Positions 1-10,826 of a DNA stretch of 64,000 bases are shown piece after piece; the stretch's first letter is position 1, and every line of letters begins with the position of its first letter. A program made the translations under genes and the position numbers. The stretch spans positions 104,639,312 through 104,703,311 of the forward strand of contig NW_026947486.1 of assembly GCF_034190915.1 (NCBI RefSeq). The letters are read 5' to 3'. Source of the DNA: Cavia porcellus (lineage: Eukaryota > Chordata > Mammalia > Rodentia > Caviidae). A model generated the notes under the pieces. The model made no database searches, had not been told where the DNA came from, and saw only the letters and a program-made list of their open reading frames with translations.

Positions 1-217
1 TGAATAGCCTGTAATACTTTCATTCTCTTTAATGGTTTTACACTGTCTTTTTATGTTTGATACAATAGTATATCAAGGTATACTCAAATATTTCAAGGAA
101 AGAGACACTATGGTAGCTACTGTTATGTTGGATTGTCTTGTGGTGAAACACTATGTTGCTTAAATTGTTCTGTTCTGACTTGTGTTGTTATGTTCTCTTT
201 TATCTTAATCTTTTTTT

Positions 218-700
218 AAATAAAAAAAAACTAGACCCATGCTTCGTGCCAACCACTAAACTAAAATCAAAATTGATGTAACCTCTAAATAGTAAAACAG
301 AAACTCTAGATCTGCTGGAAGAAAGAATAAGCATAACTCTTCTAGACAGATACAGGCAAACACTTCATGAATACTACAATTGCACAAGAAATAAAGAATC
401 ACTAATTCCATGTATTAAAAAGCTTGTACACAGCAAAATAAATCACCAGGAGTGAAAAAGAAATTCCATACAATTGGAAAAAATTTAGCCAGTTGTCCTT
501 AAGATGAACACTCATATCTACAACATACGAAGAAATGAAAGAAGTCAAACACCCAAATTTAAAAACCTAATCCAAAAATGAGCATCTGAGATGAATACAC
601 ACTTTGCAGATGAAGAAATACAAATGGCAATAAAAACACAAAAAATACTCAAAATCATTGGTTTTTTTGAGAGATGCAAATTAAAACATTGAGAAATTCT
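218..700 (+). mobile_element. L1 ORF2 3' fragment, sense
   Basis: The text reads like the C-terminal end of a degraded L1 ORF2 in sense orientation: a stretch equivalent to 'cttgtacacagcaaaat', then the segment leading to a 'gatgcaaattaaaac' motif near 674. Many stops and indels break it. It meets an oppositely oriented L1 piece near 700-720, so the two are separate insertions or a 5'-inverted copy. Assignment is by recognition of L1 text; no subfamily is claimed. Confidence 0.6.
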
Positions 701-719
701 TTCTTTCTCCATTCTTTCT

Positions 720-3625
720 CACTCCAGAAAGAATGTCTACCATCAAGATTTATTTAATTTTTACAACTGAATGGTATTCTATTTTATGGATACACAACCT
801 ATTGTTTATCAGTTCTTCAGTTGTTGAACATTTTGAGTTGTTCCTACTTTATAGTATTGTGAATAATGCTGCCATGTATATTAATGTACAACTTTTTAGA
901 AGAACATATATGTTAATTTCTTTTCAGTATATATCTAGTAGTGGCATTGCTGTGTCATATCATAACTGTGTTTTACTTTTCTGATGAATTGCCAGAATAT
1001 TTTTCAAAGTGAATACAACATTTTGCATTTTTGTCTTAGTGTATTAGGATTCAAATTTCTTCACACTGTGCTCACCAATACATTCTATTCTCTTATTTCT
1101 AGTGATTTTTATCAACTATTTATTGTAATCCCATGATTATAATTTGCTTTACCAAATGATTAATGTTTTTAAAAATTCTTCTGATATGTTTATTGGTTAA
1201 TTTTCTATAGTCTTTGGAACAATATTTGTTGCAAACTTTTGAGTACATTTTCATGGGTTATTGGCTTTTTATTGTTGTATTGTGTTATTTATACATTCTG
1301 GATACAAATTCCTTAGCATATGTATGTATGATTTACAAACATTTCCTCTCATTCTGTAGATTTTCTTTTCATTTCATTTATATAAACTTTAATTTTTATT
1401 AGTACGTGTTTGGAATACCTAATGATTAAATTCATGTGGGAGGTTGGTGCATGTATATAACATATCTCAATTCCTTTTTCACCTATATCCCTTCCCCTCC
1501 CCCAATCTATAGAGCCTCTTTCTATCTTAGAAAGGGCTAACCTCCTACTTCCTACTTTCTAGCTTTTAATTTGCTCTTTGTTTACACTTTGGGCTTCTCA
1601 TATAAGAAAAGCCATGTTATATTTCATCTTATATGCCTGATTTATTTCACTAAACAAACTATTAAATTTTTAATAAGGTCAATTTTGTCTAGTATTACTT
1701 CTGTTGTTCATGTGTTTGGTGTCCTGTTTAAGAAGGTTCTTCCAAATTTAGACGCATAAAGATGTGCAACTGTTTTCTTCTAACACTTTTTAAAAACTTT
1801 TTGTTTAGATGTAAACATAAATGGTCTCATATATAATTTAATTTCTGTGGTGTGAGCACCTCATTCAATTTTATTTTGTGTGTCTGTCTCAATATCCAGT
1901 TCCCCAGAATATTTTGTGAAAAATTTTTTCTCTCTTTGAACTACATTGCTACTCTTCACAAAAGTCAATAGAAAATAAATGTGTTTATTTTTACATTCTC
2001 AATTTCATTGTATTGATCTCTATTATTATAACAATATCATGCCATCTTGATTATCCCAGATTTGTTAATCATTTTTTATTGTTTTCACTATTATAGTGTT
2101 TTGCTTTTCTCAATGAATTTCAGGGTAAGCTTTTAAATTTCAAAACAAAAACTGTGAGATTTTTATAAGAATTGTAATGAATCTGTTGATCCATTTTGGA
2201 CAATGTGATTATTAGCTTTGTGGGGTAAAATATTAATACTGACATTTAATTGAGCGCTAATATCAGTGTTTCTACAAAGGTATTTTAAAGATATGGCTAA
2301 TATCCAGGAGTTGATTTTAAAGGAGACTACCTATGACAGTTGTGACTCATCCTTCTGGAATATGTAGATAGGACTTAAAAGTAAAAACAGATTTCCTGGG
2401 AAAAAATAATTCCTGTCTTAATACTAAGCACTAAATTCTGGTTGAGATTTTAATCTGCCATACTGTCCACCTGCACTAAAGATTTTGGATTTGTTGTCCC
2501 CCACAATCATATAAGCTAACTCTGTGAAATAAAGGAATGACTTCATAAATAAACCCTTTTTTTCTCCCTATACTATTTCTCTGACCACTTACTCTATTGG
2601 TTCTTTTTGTCTTAAAAGCTCCAACTAATACCGATAATATAGCAATTTTAATAACACAAGGTATTCTATACTCATGCAATCTCTTTTTTATTTGTGTTTT
2701 ACCTTTCTTTCAACAGTGATTTATATTTTCCAGTGTACAATACTTGGATTTCTTTGATCTGTTTATATTCTACTCTTTTTGTTGATGTTGCTAATGGAAT
2801 TGATTTCTTAATTTCATTTTGATATGTTCATTTATAGGGTATAGAAATGCAATTAATTTTGTATATCAATTTTATAACATGTAGAATTACTGAACTCAGT
2901 TATTAAATAGGCTTTCCCCCGTAAATTCCTTATAATTTTCTCTGTATTAGATCATGTCACTCGGAAATAAGGGTACTCTTTCTCCTTCTGTTCCAATGAG
3001 ATTATTTCCACTATTTTTTCCTGTCTAACTGCAGTATTTAGAAACTCTAGCAATAATTTAAAAAGAAATAGGATATACAATATCTTCTTGTTCCTAATCT
3101 TAGCTGTTAATTTTCATTTTTTAACTGGTAATTGCAATAGGAATTGTAGGGTTTCATGATGTTCTTTATCAAGTTGAGGCAGTGCCATTTTATGGTTATT
3201 TGCTTGGTTGGGTTTTTTGTTTGTTTTTTCATAACTAGGGATTGAACCCAGGGACACCACAGCACTGAGTGCTAGGAATTTCTATTTTGAGACAGATTCT
3301 CCCTAGTTGCCAAAAGTGGCCTTAAAATTGTGATATTCTTGTCTCAGCCTCCTGAGTACCTGAGATCATAATGTGCACCACTAGCACTGTCTTGGTGTTG
3401 CTATTGCTAAATGATTTTCTGCATGTGTGAAGATGATTTTTTTTGTTATTGAATTAATTAATATAGTATGTCTTAAAATTTTACATATTGAATGATTTTA
3501 AATTCATGGAATAATCCTATTTTTTCATGGTGGATCTAATTCTTTGTTCTGGGATTTAGTGTGCTAGAACTTTTTTTAGGATTTTTACATTTTTACCAAT
3601 TGTTACAGTAGATCAAAAAGATTTC
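720..3625 (-). mobile_element. L1 fragments, antisense, interrupted by a SINE
   Basis: On the plus strand this is the reverse complement of L1 3' UTR and ORF2. Recognisable landmarks are 'tattgtgaataatgctgcca' at about 854, the 'gtggcattgctgtgtcatat' motif near 942, the 3'-UTR-like pyrimidine-rich stretch near 1480-1560, and ORF2 antisense text from 2700 to 3600. The order of pieces suggests more than one L1 copy or internal rearrangement (the 3'-UTR-like text at 1440-1650 follows ORF2-like text). Every frame is closed. The composite SINE at 3212-3391 sits inside it. Confidence 0.65.
3212..3391 (-). mobile_element. Composite ID-B1 SINE, antisense
   Basis: A T-rich head is followed by 'gggattgaacccagggacac', the reverse complement of the tRNA-derived ID box B region. 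A B1 antisense segment then includes 'gtctcagcctcctgagtacc' and 'gtgcaccacta'. The ID plus B1 composite is a class known from squirrels, dormice and castorimorph rodents. It is a diverged copy. Confidence 0.6.
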
Positions 3626-3844
3626 CCAACATTCTTATGTGTGTGGAAGGTGATTGGATCATGAGGATCTCGTAGTCATCCATGTATTCATCCACTGATT
3701 AGTTCAGTAGCAGAAACTGGTGTTGGCAGATTGGGCCTGGTTGGAAGTGATCACTGGCAGTGTGAGCTGGAAGGCTTATTCTTGTACCAAATTCCTCTGT
3801 GATCTCTTAGCTTAAGGATAGGTTTATGGTTAGCTTCCTTACAT
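3626..3844 (+). repeat. MST/MLT-like LTR, 5' half (split by later insertions)
   Basis: Sense text typical of an ERVL-MaLR LTR: 'ggaaggtgattggatcatga' near 3646, then a segment with 'agaaactggtgttggcagat' at 3712 and 'gggcctggttggaag'. It stops where an oppositely oriented MaLR LTR begins. A matching LTR 3' half, with its AATAAA segment, lies at 12580-12745 on the far side of the nested insertions, so the two are probably one LTR split apart. Confidence 0.5.
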
Positions 3845-3915
3845 TGGGTCTAAGTTTCTTTGCACTCATACCTGAGACAAACACCTGATAGACAAAGAAA
3901 AGAGGAAAGAGTTTC

Positions 3916-3920
3916 CTTAG
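3916..3920. repeat. 5-bp target-site duplication CTTAG, left copy
   Basis: CTTAG directly precedes the TGTTATACTA start of the 5' LTR. The same five bases directly follow the end of the 3' LTR at 10483-10487. This supports a single intact integration event. Confidence 0.85.
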
Positions 3921-4355
3921 TGTTATACTAAAATGCTAAAAATTAAAATAATTGATTAAAAGATAATTAGCAAAAATAGTTAGTTAAAAGGATAGTTATT
4001 AGCAGTATTGTCATTCTGTACTGAGCTCATTACCCTAGTAACCAAGCACCAACCACATAGTTATAGACTAACTGACCACATTGTTATGCTGTTCTGTATG
4101 CGTTGCCCCCCCCCAAGTAACCTGTGTGCTATGTCAACCTTTGTTCCCCTTGTAAGAGACAAATGATGCTGTGTCAACCATTGTTCCCTTTATGAGAGAC
4201 AGATGTTCTTGGAATTAACATACCAAGGGCTATGAATTGGCTAACCACCCACTGTGAAGTGGATCTGACCTCAAGAAAAGAGAAACAAAGGCCCACCTTG
4301 TTTCTATTTCTCATCGCTATGTACTTAATGATCAATGAGCTAATCATAAATGAAC

Positions 4356-4363
4356 TATAAAAA
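4356..4363 (+). promoter_or_regulatory. LTR TATA box
   Basis: TATAAAAA lies about 170 bp before the LTR end, a suitable place for the U3 promoter. It is preserved at 10299-10306 in the 3' LTR. Promoter activity today is unknown. Confidence 0.6.
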
Positions 4364-4433
4364 TCAGTCAAAATTCTAACTCAGTTGCACAGCTTTGCAA
4401 ATTCCATCAGCACTGTGTTGCTGGGCCAACTAA

Positions 4434-4439
4434 AATAAA
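4434..4439 (+). terminator. LTR polyadenylation signal
   Basis: AATAAA lies about 75 bp downstream of the TATA box, which gives an R-region layout typical of gammaretroviral LTRs. The equivalent in the 3' LTR is 10377-10382. Confidence 0.55.
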
Positions 4440-4526
4440 AGCACTTCTTTTAAAAAAGACATCTTCCCCTGTTTATCATCTTGGGGCTTTGCCCCATTTT
4501 TCATCATGGGGCCTTGTTACAACATT

Positions 4527-4544
4527 TGGGGGCTCATCCAGGAT
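4527..4544 (+). other. Primer binding site, tRNA-Pro type
   Basis: The 18 bases tgggggctcatccaggat start two bases after the LTR end. They have the form of the complement of the tRNA-Pro 3' end, the primer used by many gammaretroviruses. One or two positions differ from the usual form. Confidence 0.75.
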
Positions 4545-5060
4545 TACATGGGGACCCCTCGTCACATTTTTTCACGGATCGATTGGCTTGAACCATCTGT
4601 TAAGTATTTGGGTCTTTTTGTTCTTTGTAATTTGAGTGCTCATATTTGAAGTTGCAGATGAGCTTGGCTGACTCCTTCTGCACCAGAGCGGGATGCCCTC
4701 CAGGAAAGGGCTTCTAGCCCATTTGTGATTTGGGATTTTTTATATATTTGGTTTTGTGCTTGGTATATTTTCATTGTGGAGCCATTTGTTTGTTTAAATC
4801 TGTTACCTCAGTCCTAATATTCAGGTTTCTTTTATTTCTCTTAAAATACTCTTGCAGGTTCCATGCAGCTTATTGGACTTAAGGGTCATAATGAAAATTT
4901 ATTTCCCTTTAGATTGCCAAACTGTGGACAGAAAAACCTTTGTTTGTGTTTTTAATGTTGGTCTTGTCTTTTGTCACACCTTGCTCAATGTTTTAGTCCT
5001 CAACTGATTATGTACATCCCTTGGCATGCCTTTAAAAGTGTTTTCTTTCTGGTTAAAATG

Positions 5061-5099
<39 letters not shown>

Positions 5100-5670
5100 A
5101 TGGTTTTTAAAATCATATTGACTTTACCAAATAAAGCCAGGTCATACTGTTATTGAGCCAGTTTGAAAAGTTACAGTATTTAAAGTGTAACATTTTAAGG
5201 TGGTAATAATCATAAAATGATTTAATATATTTTAGACCTCTAAGAAAGTCACTTCAAGGATTTTGTTAAAAGTTTTAATGCTAAAAAGCTAGAAAAAATG
5301 TAATTGACTGGTAATAAGTAAAAAACAGAGAAAAACAAATGTGTTCAAAATTTGACAGAATTGGATCAATAAACATTTACTGCAAAATGCTTCCATTAAA
5401 ATGAGATTATATTCCAAAAAGGGGAGGACAAACTGGAGCCCTTTATCATCTCAAGTTTATATAATGAGAAAAAGTTAGTGTTGACCATATATAAAATATA
5501 TTTGCCTATGAAAATAAAAATTAAAAAGGACTGTAATTCTCAGTCCCATCCGGACTAGGAGCCATCAGCGTTCAGAATCGCTGGACTCCTCTTCCGCATC
5601 TCCCTTTTTCTAAGAACACTCAGGGCCTTATTTCTCTTTTGGAATATGTCTTCTCCATTCATCACCCCAC
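4545..5670 (+). other. ERV1 leader and unassigned 5' internal sequence
   Basis: This is expected to hold the leader and the matrix part of gag, but I cannot recognise a matrix reading frame. It is AT-rich and includes a (TG)n tract at 5061-5097. The GC-richer block at 5540-5640 could be gag-proximal leader. The left part may be degraded leader or secondary insertion. Confidence 0.4.
5061..5097. repeat. (TG)n microsatellite
   Basis: About 37 bp of alternating TA/TG then TG dinucleotides within the ERV1 leader region. Confidence 0.9.
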
Positions 5671-6180
5671 TTGGGACAACTGCCAGCAGATTTTGCAGGT
5701 TTTGTTTACAGTAGAAGAGAAAAAAATAAATTCATGCTGAGGGATAAAAAGCAATATGCATTCCAGATAAAAACCTGTCCTCTGATCCCAAATGTCAGAA
5801 CCATTTTTTCCCTTTGTCCCGCCCCGATTGGACAACCAGAGGTAAGAAGGCTATTGTTCAGTATCACCAGTTGTTCTCAGAGTCCTTTAAGGGCTGCCAG
5901 AAAACTCACCAATTTGTCTAAGGTAGCAGAGGTGAGACAATTGGATGATGAGTTCTAGTTTCTGGAAAGACTGCTACAGGCCTATTATATTTGTATATCT
6001 GTAGATCTGGTGGCACCTGAAAATGCAAGGGCCATTAATAATGCCTTTTTAACTGTCGGCCACTGATTTTAAGCAAAAATTGCAAAGGCTTGAGAGATTT
6101 GAGGAAATGCCTCTCAGTTAGTTATTAGAGTTTGCTTAGAACTGACTTTCCACCCAGCTGGTGCAAGCCATTCAACAGAT
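5671..6180 (+). pseudogene. ERV1 gag remnant, capsid region
   Basis: A 95-codon open stretch (5671-5958) continues in the same frame past a stop codon. It reads FLERLLQAYY then VAPENARAINNAF, which resembles the capsid C-terminal region around the major homology region of gammaretroviral Gag. Further stops follow at about 6064 and 6119. Matrix and nucleocapsid are not recognisable. The next recognisable sequence is already reverse transcriptase, so gag is truncated at both ends. Confidence 0.6.
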
Positions 6181-6214
6181 TCCAGTCCCTATGACTAGAA
6201 GCAAATATGAAAAG

Positions 6215-8323
6215 TTCTAGGAGCCATAGGATATTGCCTGCTTTAGCTTACAGACTCATGAGACCAGGCTTTTAAGCAAATGAAATTAGCCTTAACAGAA
6301 GCTCCTGTTCTGGCTCTGTCAAAGTTGCAAAACCCTTTTTCCCTCTATGTTGATAAAAAGTGAGGGATAGCAAAAGGAATACTGACCCAGAGTTTAGGAC
6401 CATGACAAAGGCCTGTTGCCTATCTTTCCAAGGGATAATGTGGCAGCCCGATGGCTGCCTTGCCTGCAAATGATTGCCTTAATGGCCCTCCTGGTGAAAG
6501 TGGCCCAAAAGGTGACATTTGGACAAAAACTTTTAATTATCTCCTCTCATTCACTGGAGACTCTTATTAAAGCTCCCCTGGACCAATGGCTGCCTACCTC
6601 CCCAGTCATGCACTATCAGGCATTACTTCTGGATCCAACTACCAATAGTTTCAAGGGGACAGTGAACCCAGCAACTCTACTGCCTGATGATGACCCCTCC
6701 TTGCTCCTCTGATCATCTCATGGGGCTTCGACCAGACTTGACAGATGAGCCACTGACCTGAGTTCCATCATATTTCTCCAATGGAAGCAGTCACATCTAT
6801 CAAGGTAAGCAGGTCATCGGAGCTGCTGTCACAGACTCTCAGATTCTATGGGAATAAACTTTGGAGCCAGGAACATAGGTCCAATGGGCTGAATTCATTG
6901 CCCCCAATAAGGCCCTCAAGTTGTCAGACTGATAGAAGACATGCATTTGCTACTGCCCATGTTCATGGGGACATTTTTCAGGAATAAGGTTTATTGACTT
7001 AAGTGGGCCAAAAGATCAAAAATGCTCCCCAAATTTTGGATTTGTTAGCTGCCATTTGGATGCCAAAAAGGTGCCTATTAAATAATCTAGCAGATGCCAC
7101 TGCCCAAAAAGCAGCCACAAAATCAGTGGGGATTGAGACATCCCTGGCATTGCTACTGATTCCACCTACTCTGCCAGAGCCCTTTTGCACTCAAAAAGAC
7201 TTACATTTGGCAGCTCAACTCCAAGCAAAGCCTGATATCTCCGGGGGCTGGTACTAACTGCCTGATAATTGAGTCCACCTCCCCAAGGCCTTGGGATAAA
7301 AACTCATCCAACAAGCTCATCAGTCCACTCACATGGGAGGATCAAAACTCACTACTCTTTTTAGAGATCATTTCTTTATCCCTCTGTTATTGAAGCTCAG
7401 TCTGTGAGCCTTAGATGCCCTCAGTGCCAGTTGGTAAACCCAAAGCAACTGCAACAAATGGAAACCACTCATTATTGTGGGACTATGCCTGGAAAACATT
7501 GGGAAATGGAGTTCACAAAAATGGGAAAGCCTGGAATTTAAGGGAATGAGTGTTTATTAGTAATGGGTAGATAGCTTTTCCTACTAAGTCTTGAGTCAGC
7601 CCTGATAGCAATTTCCCCAATTTGGCCTCCCTTTATCCATGGGGTCCAAAAATGGCCCAGTTTTATAGCCCATATAACTCAAAAAAGTAACCCAAGCTTT
7701 GCAGATTGATTGGAAACTCCATTGTGCTTACTGGCCTTAAAGTTCAGGACAAGTACAAAGGATAAACCAGACTTTAAAAATGCTAATAACTAAGATGGCA
7801 TTGGAAACTGGCAAGAACTGAGTGAGTCTCCTTCCTTTTGCCCTCTTGCGTGTGCGATGTACCCCCTATGTTGCAGGTGTTTCCCCTTTGAAGTTCAATA
7901 TGGGAGACCTCCTCCTCTTATTCCTAAGATTTCTGAGGAAAAAAAAAACTAGCTGATTTGGCTAATCAAGATCTTTTTAAGTTCCTCCAGGCCCTTCAGC
8001 TAGCTCTGACTTCCATCCACCAGTTATTCTGGGAACAACAATCTCTGCCTGCTGCCCATCCTGAGGATGAATGTCCTGCAGTGAAACCTAAGACACTAGT
8101 CATCAAGAGACATCACCATGAGTCTCTCAAACCATGGTGAGAAGACCTCTACAACATGGTCCACAGCACTCCGGCTGCCATCAAAGTCACTAAAAAGCCT
8201 GCCTGGATTCATCATTGCCACTTCAAGCCAGTTCCGGCCTCCGACAGCAATCAACCTACAGATAAGTGGACTGTTGTTCCCTCCAAGGATTCTTTAAAGC
8301 TTAAGATTGCCAAATGTATCTGA
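6215..8323 (+). pseudogene. ERV1 pol remnant: RT connection, RNase H, integrase
   Basis: Translation in shifting frames gives, in order: an RT C-terminal/connection segment (QAFKQMKLALTEAPVLAL near 6266, then LPTSPVMHYQALLLD and NPATLLPDDD up to 6712), an RNase H piece (HAFATAHVHGDIF near 6940), and integrase N-terminal text with HMGG near 7330. Integrase core text follows to about 7960, then an integrase C-terminal end (WIHHCHFKPV near 8200) and a stop near 8321. Protease and the RT fingers/palm with its catalytic aspartates are absent. At least two frameshifts and many stops make it non-functional. Confidence 0.75.
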
Positions 8324-8338
8324 TAATCTTGTTTTTAG

Positions 8339-9611
8339 ATGTTCTTCCTTATGGAGACCCCAAGGAGATATCTTGTAATTCACTGTTTAGAACTTAAAAA
8401 AAATTACTGTTTCACTGGTGAATTATTGGTAGCCAATGCTACTGTCTATGGGAAAATTAAGATAGATTTATGTGCCCTATTAGATAACATCCCAGCAAAA
8501 ATTAGACAGAAAAAATGTTGTTGGGTCTGCATGCCATGCTGCCTGATTGGTTGCTAATAGAGACTTGTAGGGACCTATATAGTCAAAAGAAATTATAGTC
8601 CACTGGCTAGTATCTTGCCCCCAAAAGCAACAGCCAGCCTCTGATCATAGGTGTTCACTGTCCGTAGAGACGTTTTGTAGACATTGGGGTTATGAATCTA
8701 TATCTTCTTGACAAGGAAATAAAGGGGGTCATTATCTTTTCCTCACTCAGGAGACCCCATCTTCCGTTCTCCTCCACTAGACTTCCTGCTCCTGAGACCT
8801 TTTGCCCTCTGTGATTTCTGCGCCATCTCTAGACCCCTTCTTGCCTCTGGACATTGCTTAAGGCAAAACAACTTTTAAATTCCTGTGCAGATGACACCTC
8901 TTGTTGGTGGGATGCGAGGCCCCTGCTCACACTGGACAATATACAGGATACCCCAGAAACCTGTGTTTAATCTGCCTCCTACTCCTTGCACACTTCCCTT
9001 TAGGCTGTGCTCTGTAATCTTCCCACTTCAGCCTTGATTTATAATTTTTCTTATCCTGCTACTCAGCACATTGTTGCTCCCAATGGAGCCTGGTTTGCCT
9101 GTACTTCTGGTATAACTCCTTGTTCCATGCATCACCTGTTCACCCAGCACTCTGAGCTTTGCATATTAGTCCATATCATTCCCCAAGTGTATTGGTACTC
9201 TGGAGATAATGGTAGGAGTCACTTGTTTCCTAGCTTTGACTTAAAGAGTCCAGTCCAATGAAGAGAAATCCTGTACTTTTACCTGTATTACTGAAAATTG
9301 AGATAACAAGGTCAATAGGTTTAAGAGTGTCCAACCTAATAGTTAGAGACCAAAATTATAGACACTTAAGTACACTCATTGACCAAGATTTAGCAGCCCT
9401 TAGTGACTCTATCTCCAAATTAGATGATTCTTTAAGTTCACTGGTTGAGATGGTTTTCCAAGACTGGTGGGGTCTAGATCTCCTATTCCTAAAAAAAGGC
9501 CACTATCTAATATTTTTTAAAAAAATTGTTGCTTGTATGCCAATTATTCTGGGGTTATCTGACAAAGTATGGCCAGCTTTAAACAGGAATGAGAACAACC
9601 AGACAAGCTGA
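8339..9611 (+). pseudogene. ERV1 env remnant: SU and TM pieces
   Basis: A broken surface-subunit frame starts near 8339. A later open stretch (9007-9261) includes APNGAWFACTSGITPC, typical of the C-terminal part of gammaretroviral SU. The next open frame (9258-9611) holds the transmembrane-subunit ectodomain: a heptad-like DLAALSDSISKLDDSLSSL segment and then GLDLLFLKKG, with a short hydrophobic stretch after it. There are frame changes and stops between the pieces. Order and spacing agree with a gammaretrovirus-like env, and no intact product is possible. Confidence 0.72.
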
Positions 9612-9850
9612 ACAGAATTGATATAAATGACGGTTTTCTCTATCTCCCTGGTTGGCAACACTAATCACAGCAGCCTCTAGAACTCTGTTAATCTTACTTG
9701 TTTAACAATTGAACCTTGAATTATAAACAAATTGGTAAATTATGTCAAAGATTGGGTTCAAACAATAAAACTCACAGTTTAAGGACACAAGTTTATGAAC
9801 AAATAACACTGCTTGAAAATTCCATGAGCCAATGATTTGGTTAATTGACA

Positions 9851-9865
9851 AAATTTAGTGGGGAA
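9851..9865 (+). other. Polypurine-tract-like site before the 3' LTR
   Basis: Purine-rich 'agtggggaa' abuts the LTR start, where the plus-strand primer tract is expected. It is a weak, eroded match. Confidence 0.45.
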
Positions 9866-10482
9866 TGTTATACTAAGGTGCTGAAAAACTAAAATAATTG
9901 ATTAAAAGATATTTAGCAAAAAGTTAGTTAAAAGGATAGTTATTAGCTGTATTGTCATTCTGTACTGAGCTCATTACCCTAGTAACCAAGCACCAACCAC
10001 ATAGTTATAGACTAACTGACCACATTGTTATGCTGTTCTGTATGCGTTGCCCCCCCCCAGTAACCTATGTGCTATGTCAACCTTTGTTCCCCTTGTAAGA
10101 GACAAATGATGCTGTGTCAACCATTGTTCCCTTTATGAAAGACAGATGTTCTTGGAATTAACATACCAAGGACTATGAATTGGCTAACCACCCACTGTGA
10201 AGTGGATCTGACCTCAAGAAAAGAGAAACAAAGGCCCACCTTGTTTCTGTTTCTCATCGCTATGTACTTAATGATCAATGAACTAATCATAAATGAACTA
10301 TAAAAATCAGTCAAATTTCTGACTCAATTGCACATCTTTGCAAATTCCATCAGCACTGTGTCGCTGGGCCAGCTAAAATAAAAGTGCTTCTTTTAAAAAA
10401 GATATCTCGCCCCGTTTATCATCTCAGGGATCTTGCCCCATTTTTCATCATGGGGCCTTGTTTTTTTGGGTGGGTTACAACA
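9866..10482 (+). repeat. ERV1 3' LTR
   Basis: A 617-bp LTR that pairs with 3921-4524 and keeps the TATA box (10299) and AATAAA (10377). Relative to the 5' copy it carries a T/G-rich insertion of about 14 bp (around 10461-10474), just before the terminal TTACAACA. Other differences are scattered substitutions. Confidence 0.85.
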
Positions 10483-10487
10483 CTTAG
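10483..10487. repeat. 5-bp target-site duplication CTTAG, right copy
   Basis: Identical to 3916-3920. Joining the flanks with one copy restores a continuous MaLR LTR that matches the solo copy at 20077-20435 (equivalent text 'ggctaacagtttgtagaggt'). Confidence 0.85.
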
Positions 10488-10826
10488 CTCATAGTTTGTA
10501 GAGGTTACAGTCCATAATAAGTTGTCTCTGAGGCAGACTCTCACATGGCAGAGGAAAAAAAGTTCATAGTGGAAGAAGACAATGAAAGCAACAAAAGAGT
10601 GGCAGACAAGTCACTTTTTGTCCCTTATATTGTATTCAGTCTACGTGATTTAGGGCAGTGTCAATATAGACAGTGGATTAATCCAGCCATCATCCAACCT
10701 TAAACTCAGCATCCTTAATCCCAGCATTACACTATGAATCAATCACACATGCTAGATTCAGCCCCCTCTAAAAATACTGAATGATCACATAGGCTTTGGG
10801 GAGACATGCAGACACAAACCATAACA
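10488..10826 (-). repeat. MaLR 3' LTR, remaining part
   Basis: This continues the LTR begun at 3845-3920. The text parallels 12250-12576 and 20155-20435: 'ttgtcccttatattgtat', 'atcctt/attaatcccagcatt' and 'ctatgaatcaatcacacatg'. It ends at 'ataaca', the complement of the TGTTAT LTR start. Confidence 0.7.

Larger units (their letters stand above)
3921..4524 (+). repeat. ERV1 5' LTR
   Basis: A 604-bp LTR beginning TGTTATACTA and ending TTACAACA (TG...CA form). U3 contains a tract of about nine C's near 4107 and two near-repeats around 'atgtcaacctttgttcccct' and 'gtgtcaaccattgttccctt'. A TATA box and a polyadenylation signal are listed separately. It pairs with the copy at 9866-10482. Confidence 0.85.
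3921..10482 (+). mobile_element. Gammaretrovirus-like ERV1 provirus, defective
   Basis: This old endogenous retrovirus copy has two closely matching LTRs (3921-4524 and 9866-10482), a 5-bp CTTAG target duplication, a tRNA-Pro-type primer binding site, and remnants of gag, pol and env in the canonical order. Every coding region carries stops and frameshifts. Protease and most of reverse transcriptase are missing, so it cannot encode working proteins. By eye the LTRs differ at roughly thirty positions plus small indels over about 600 bp, so it is younger than the surrounding L1 and MaLR sequence. It lies inside the 3' LTR of the minus-strand MaLR. Confidence 0.85.
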
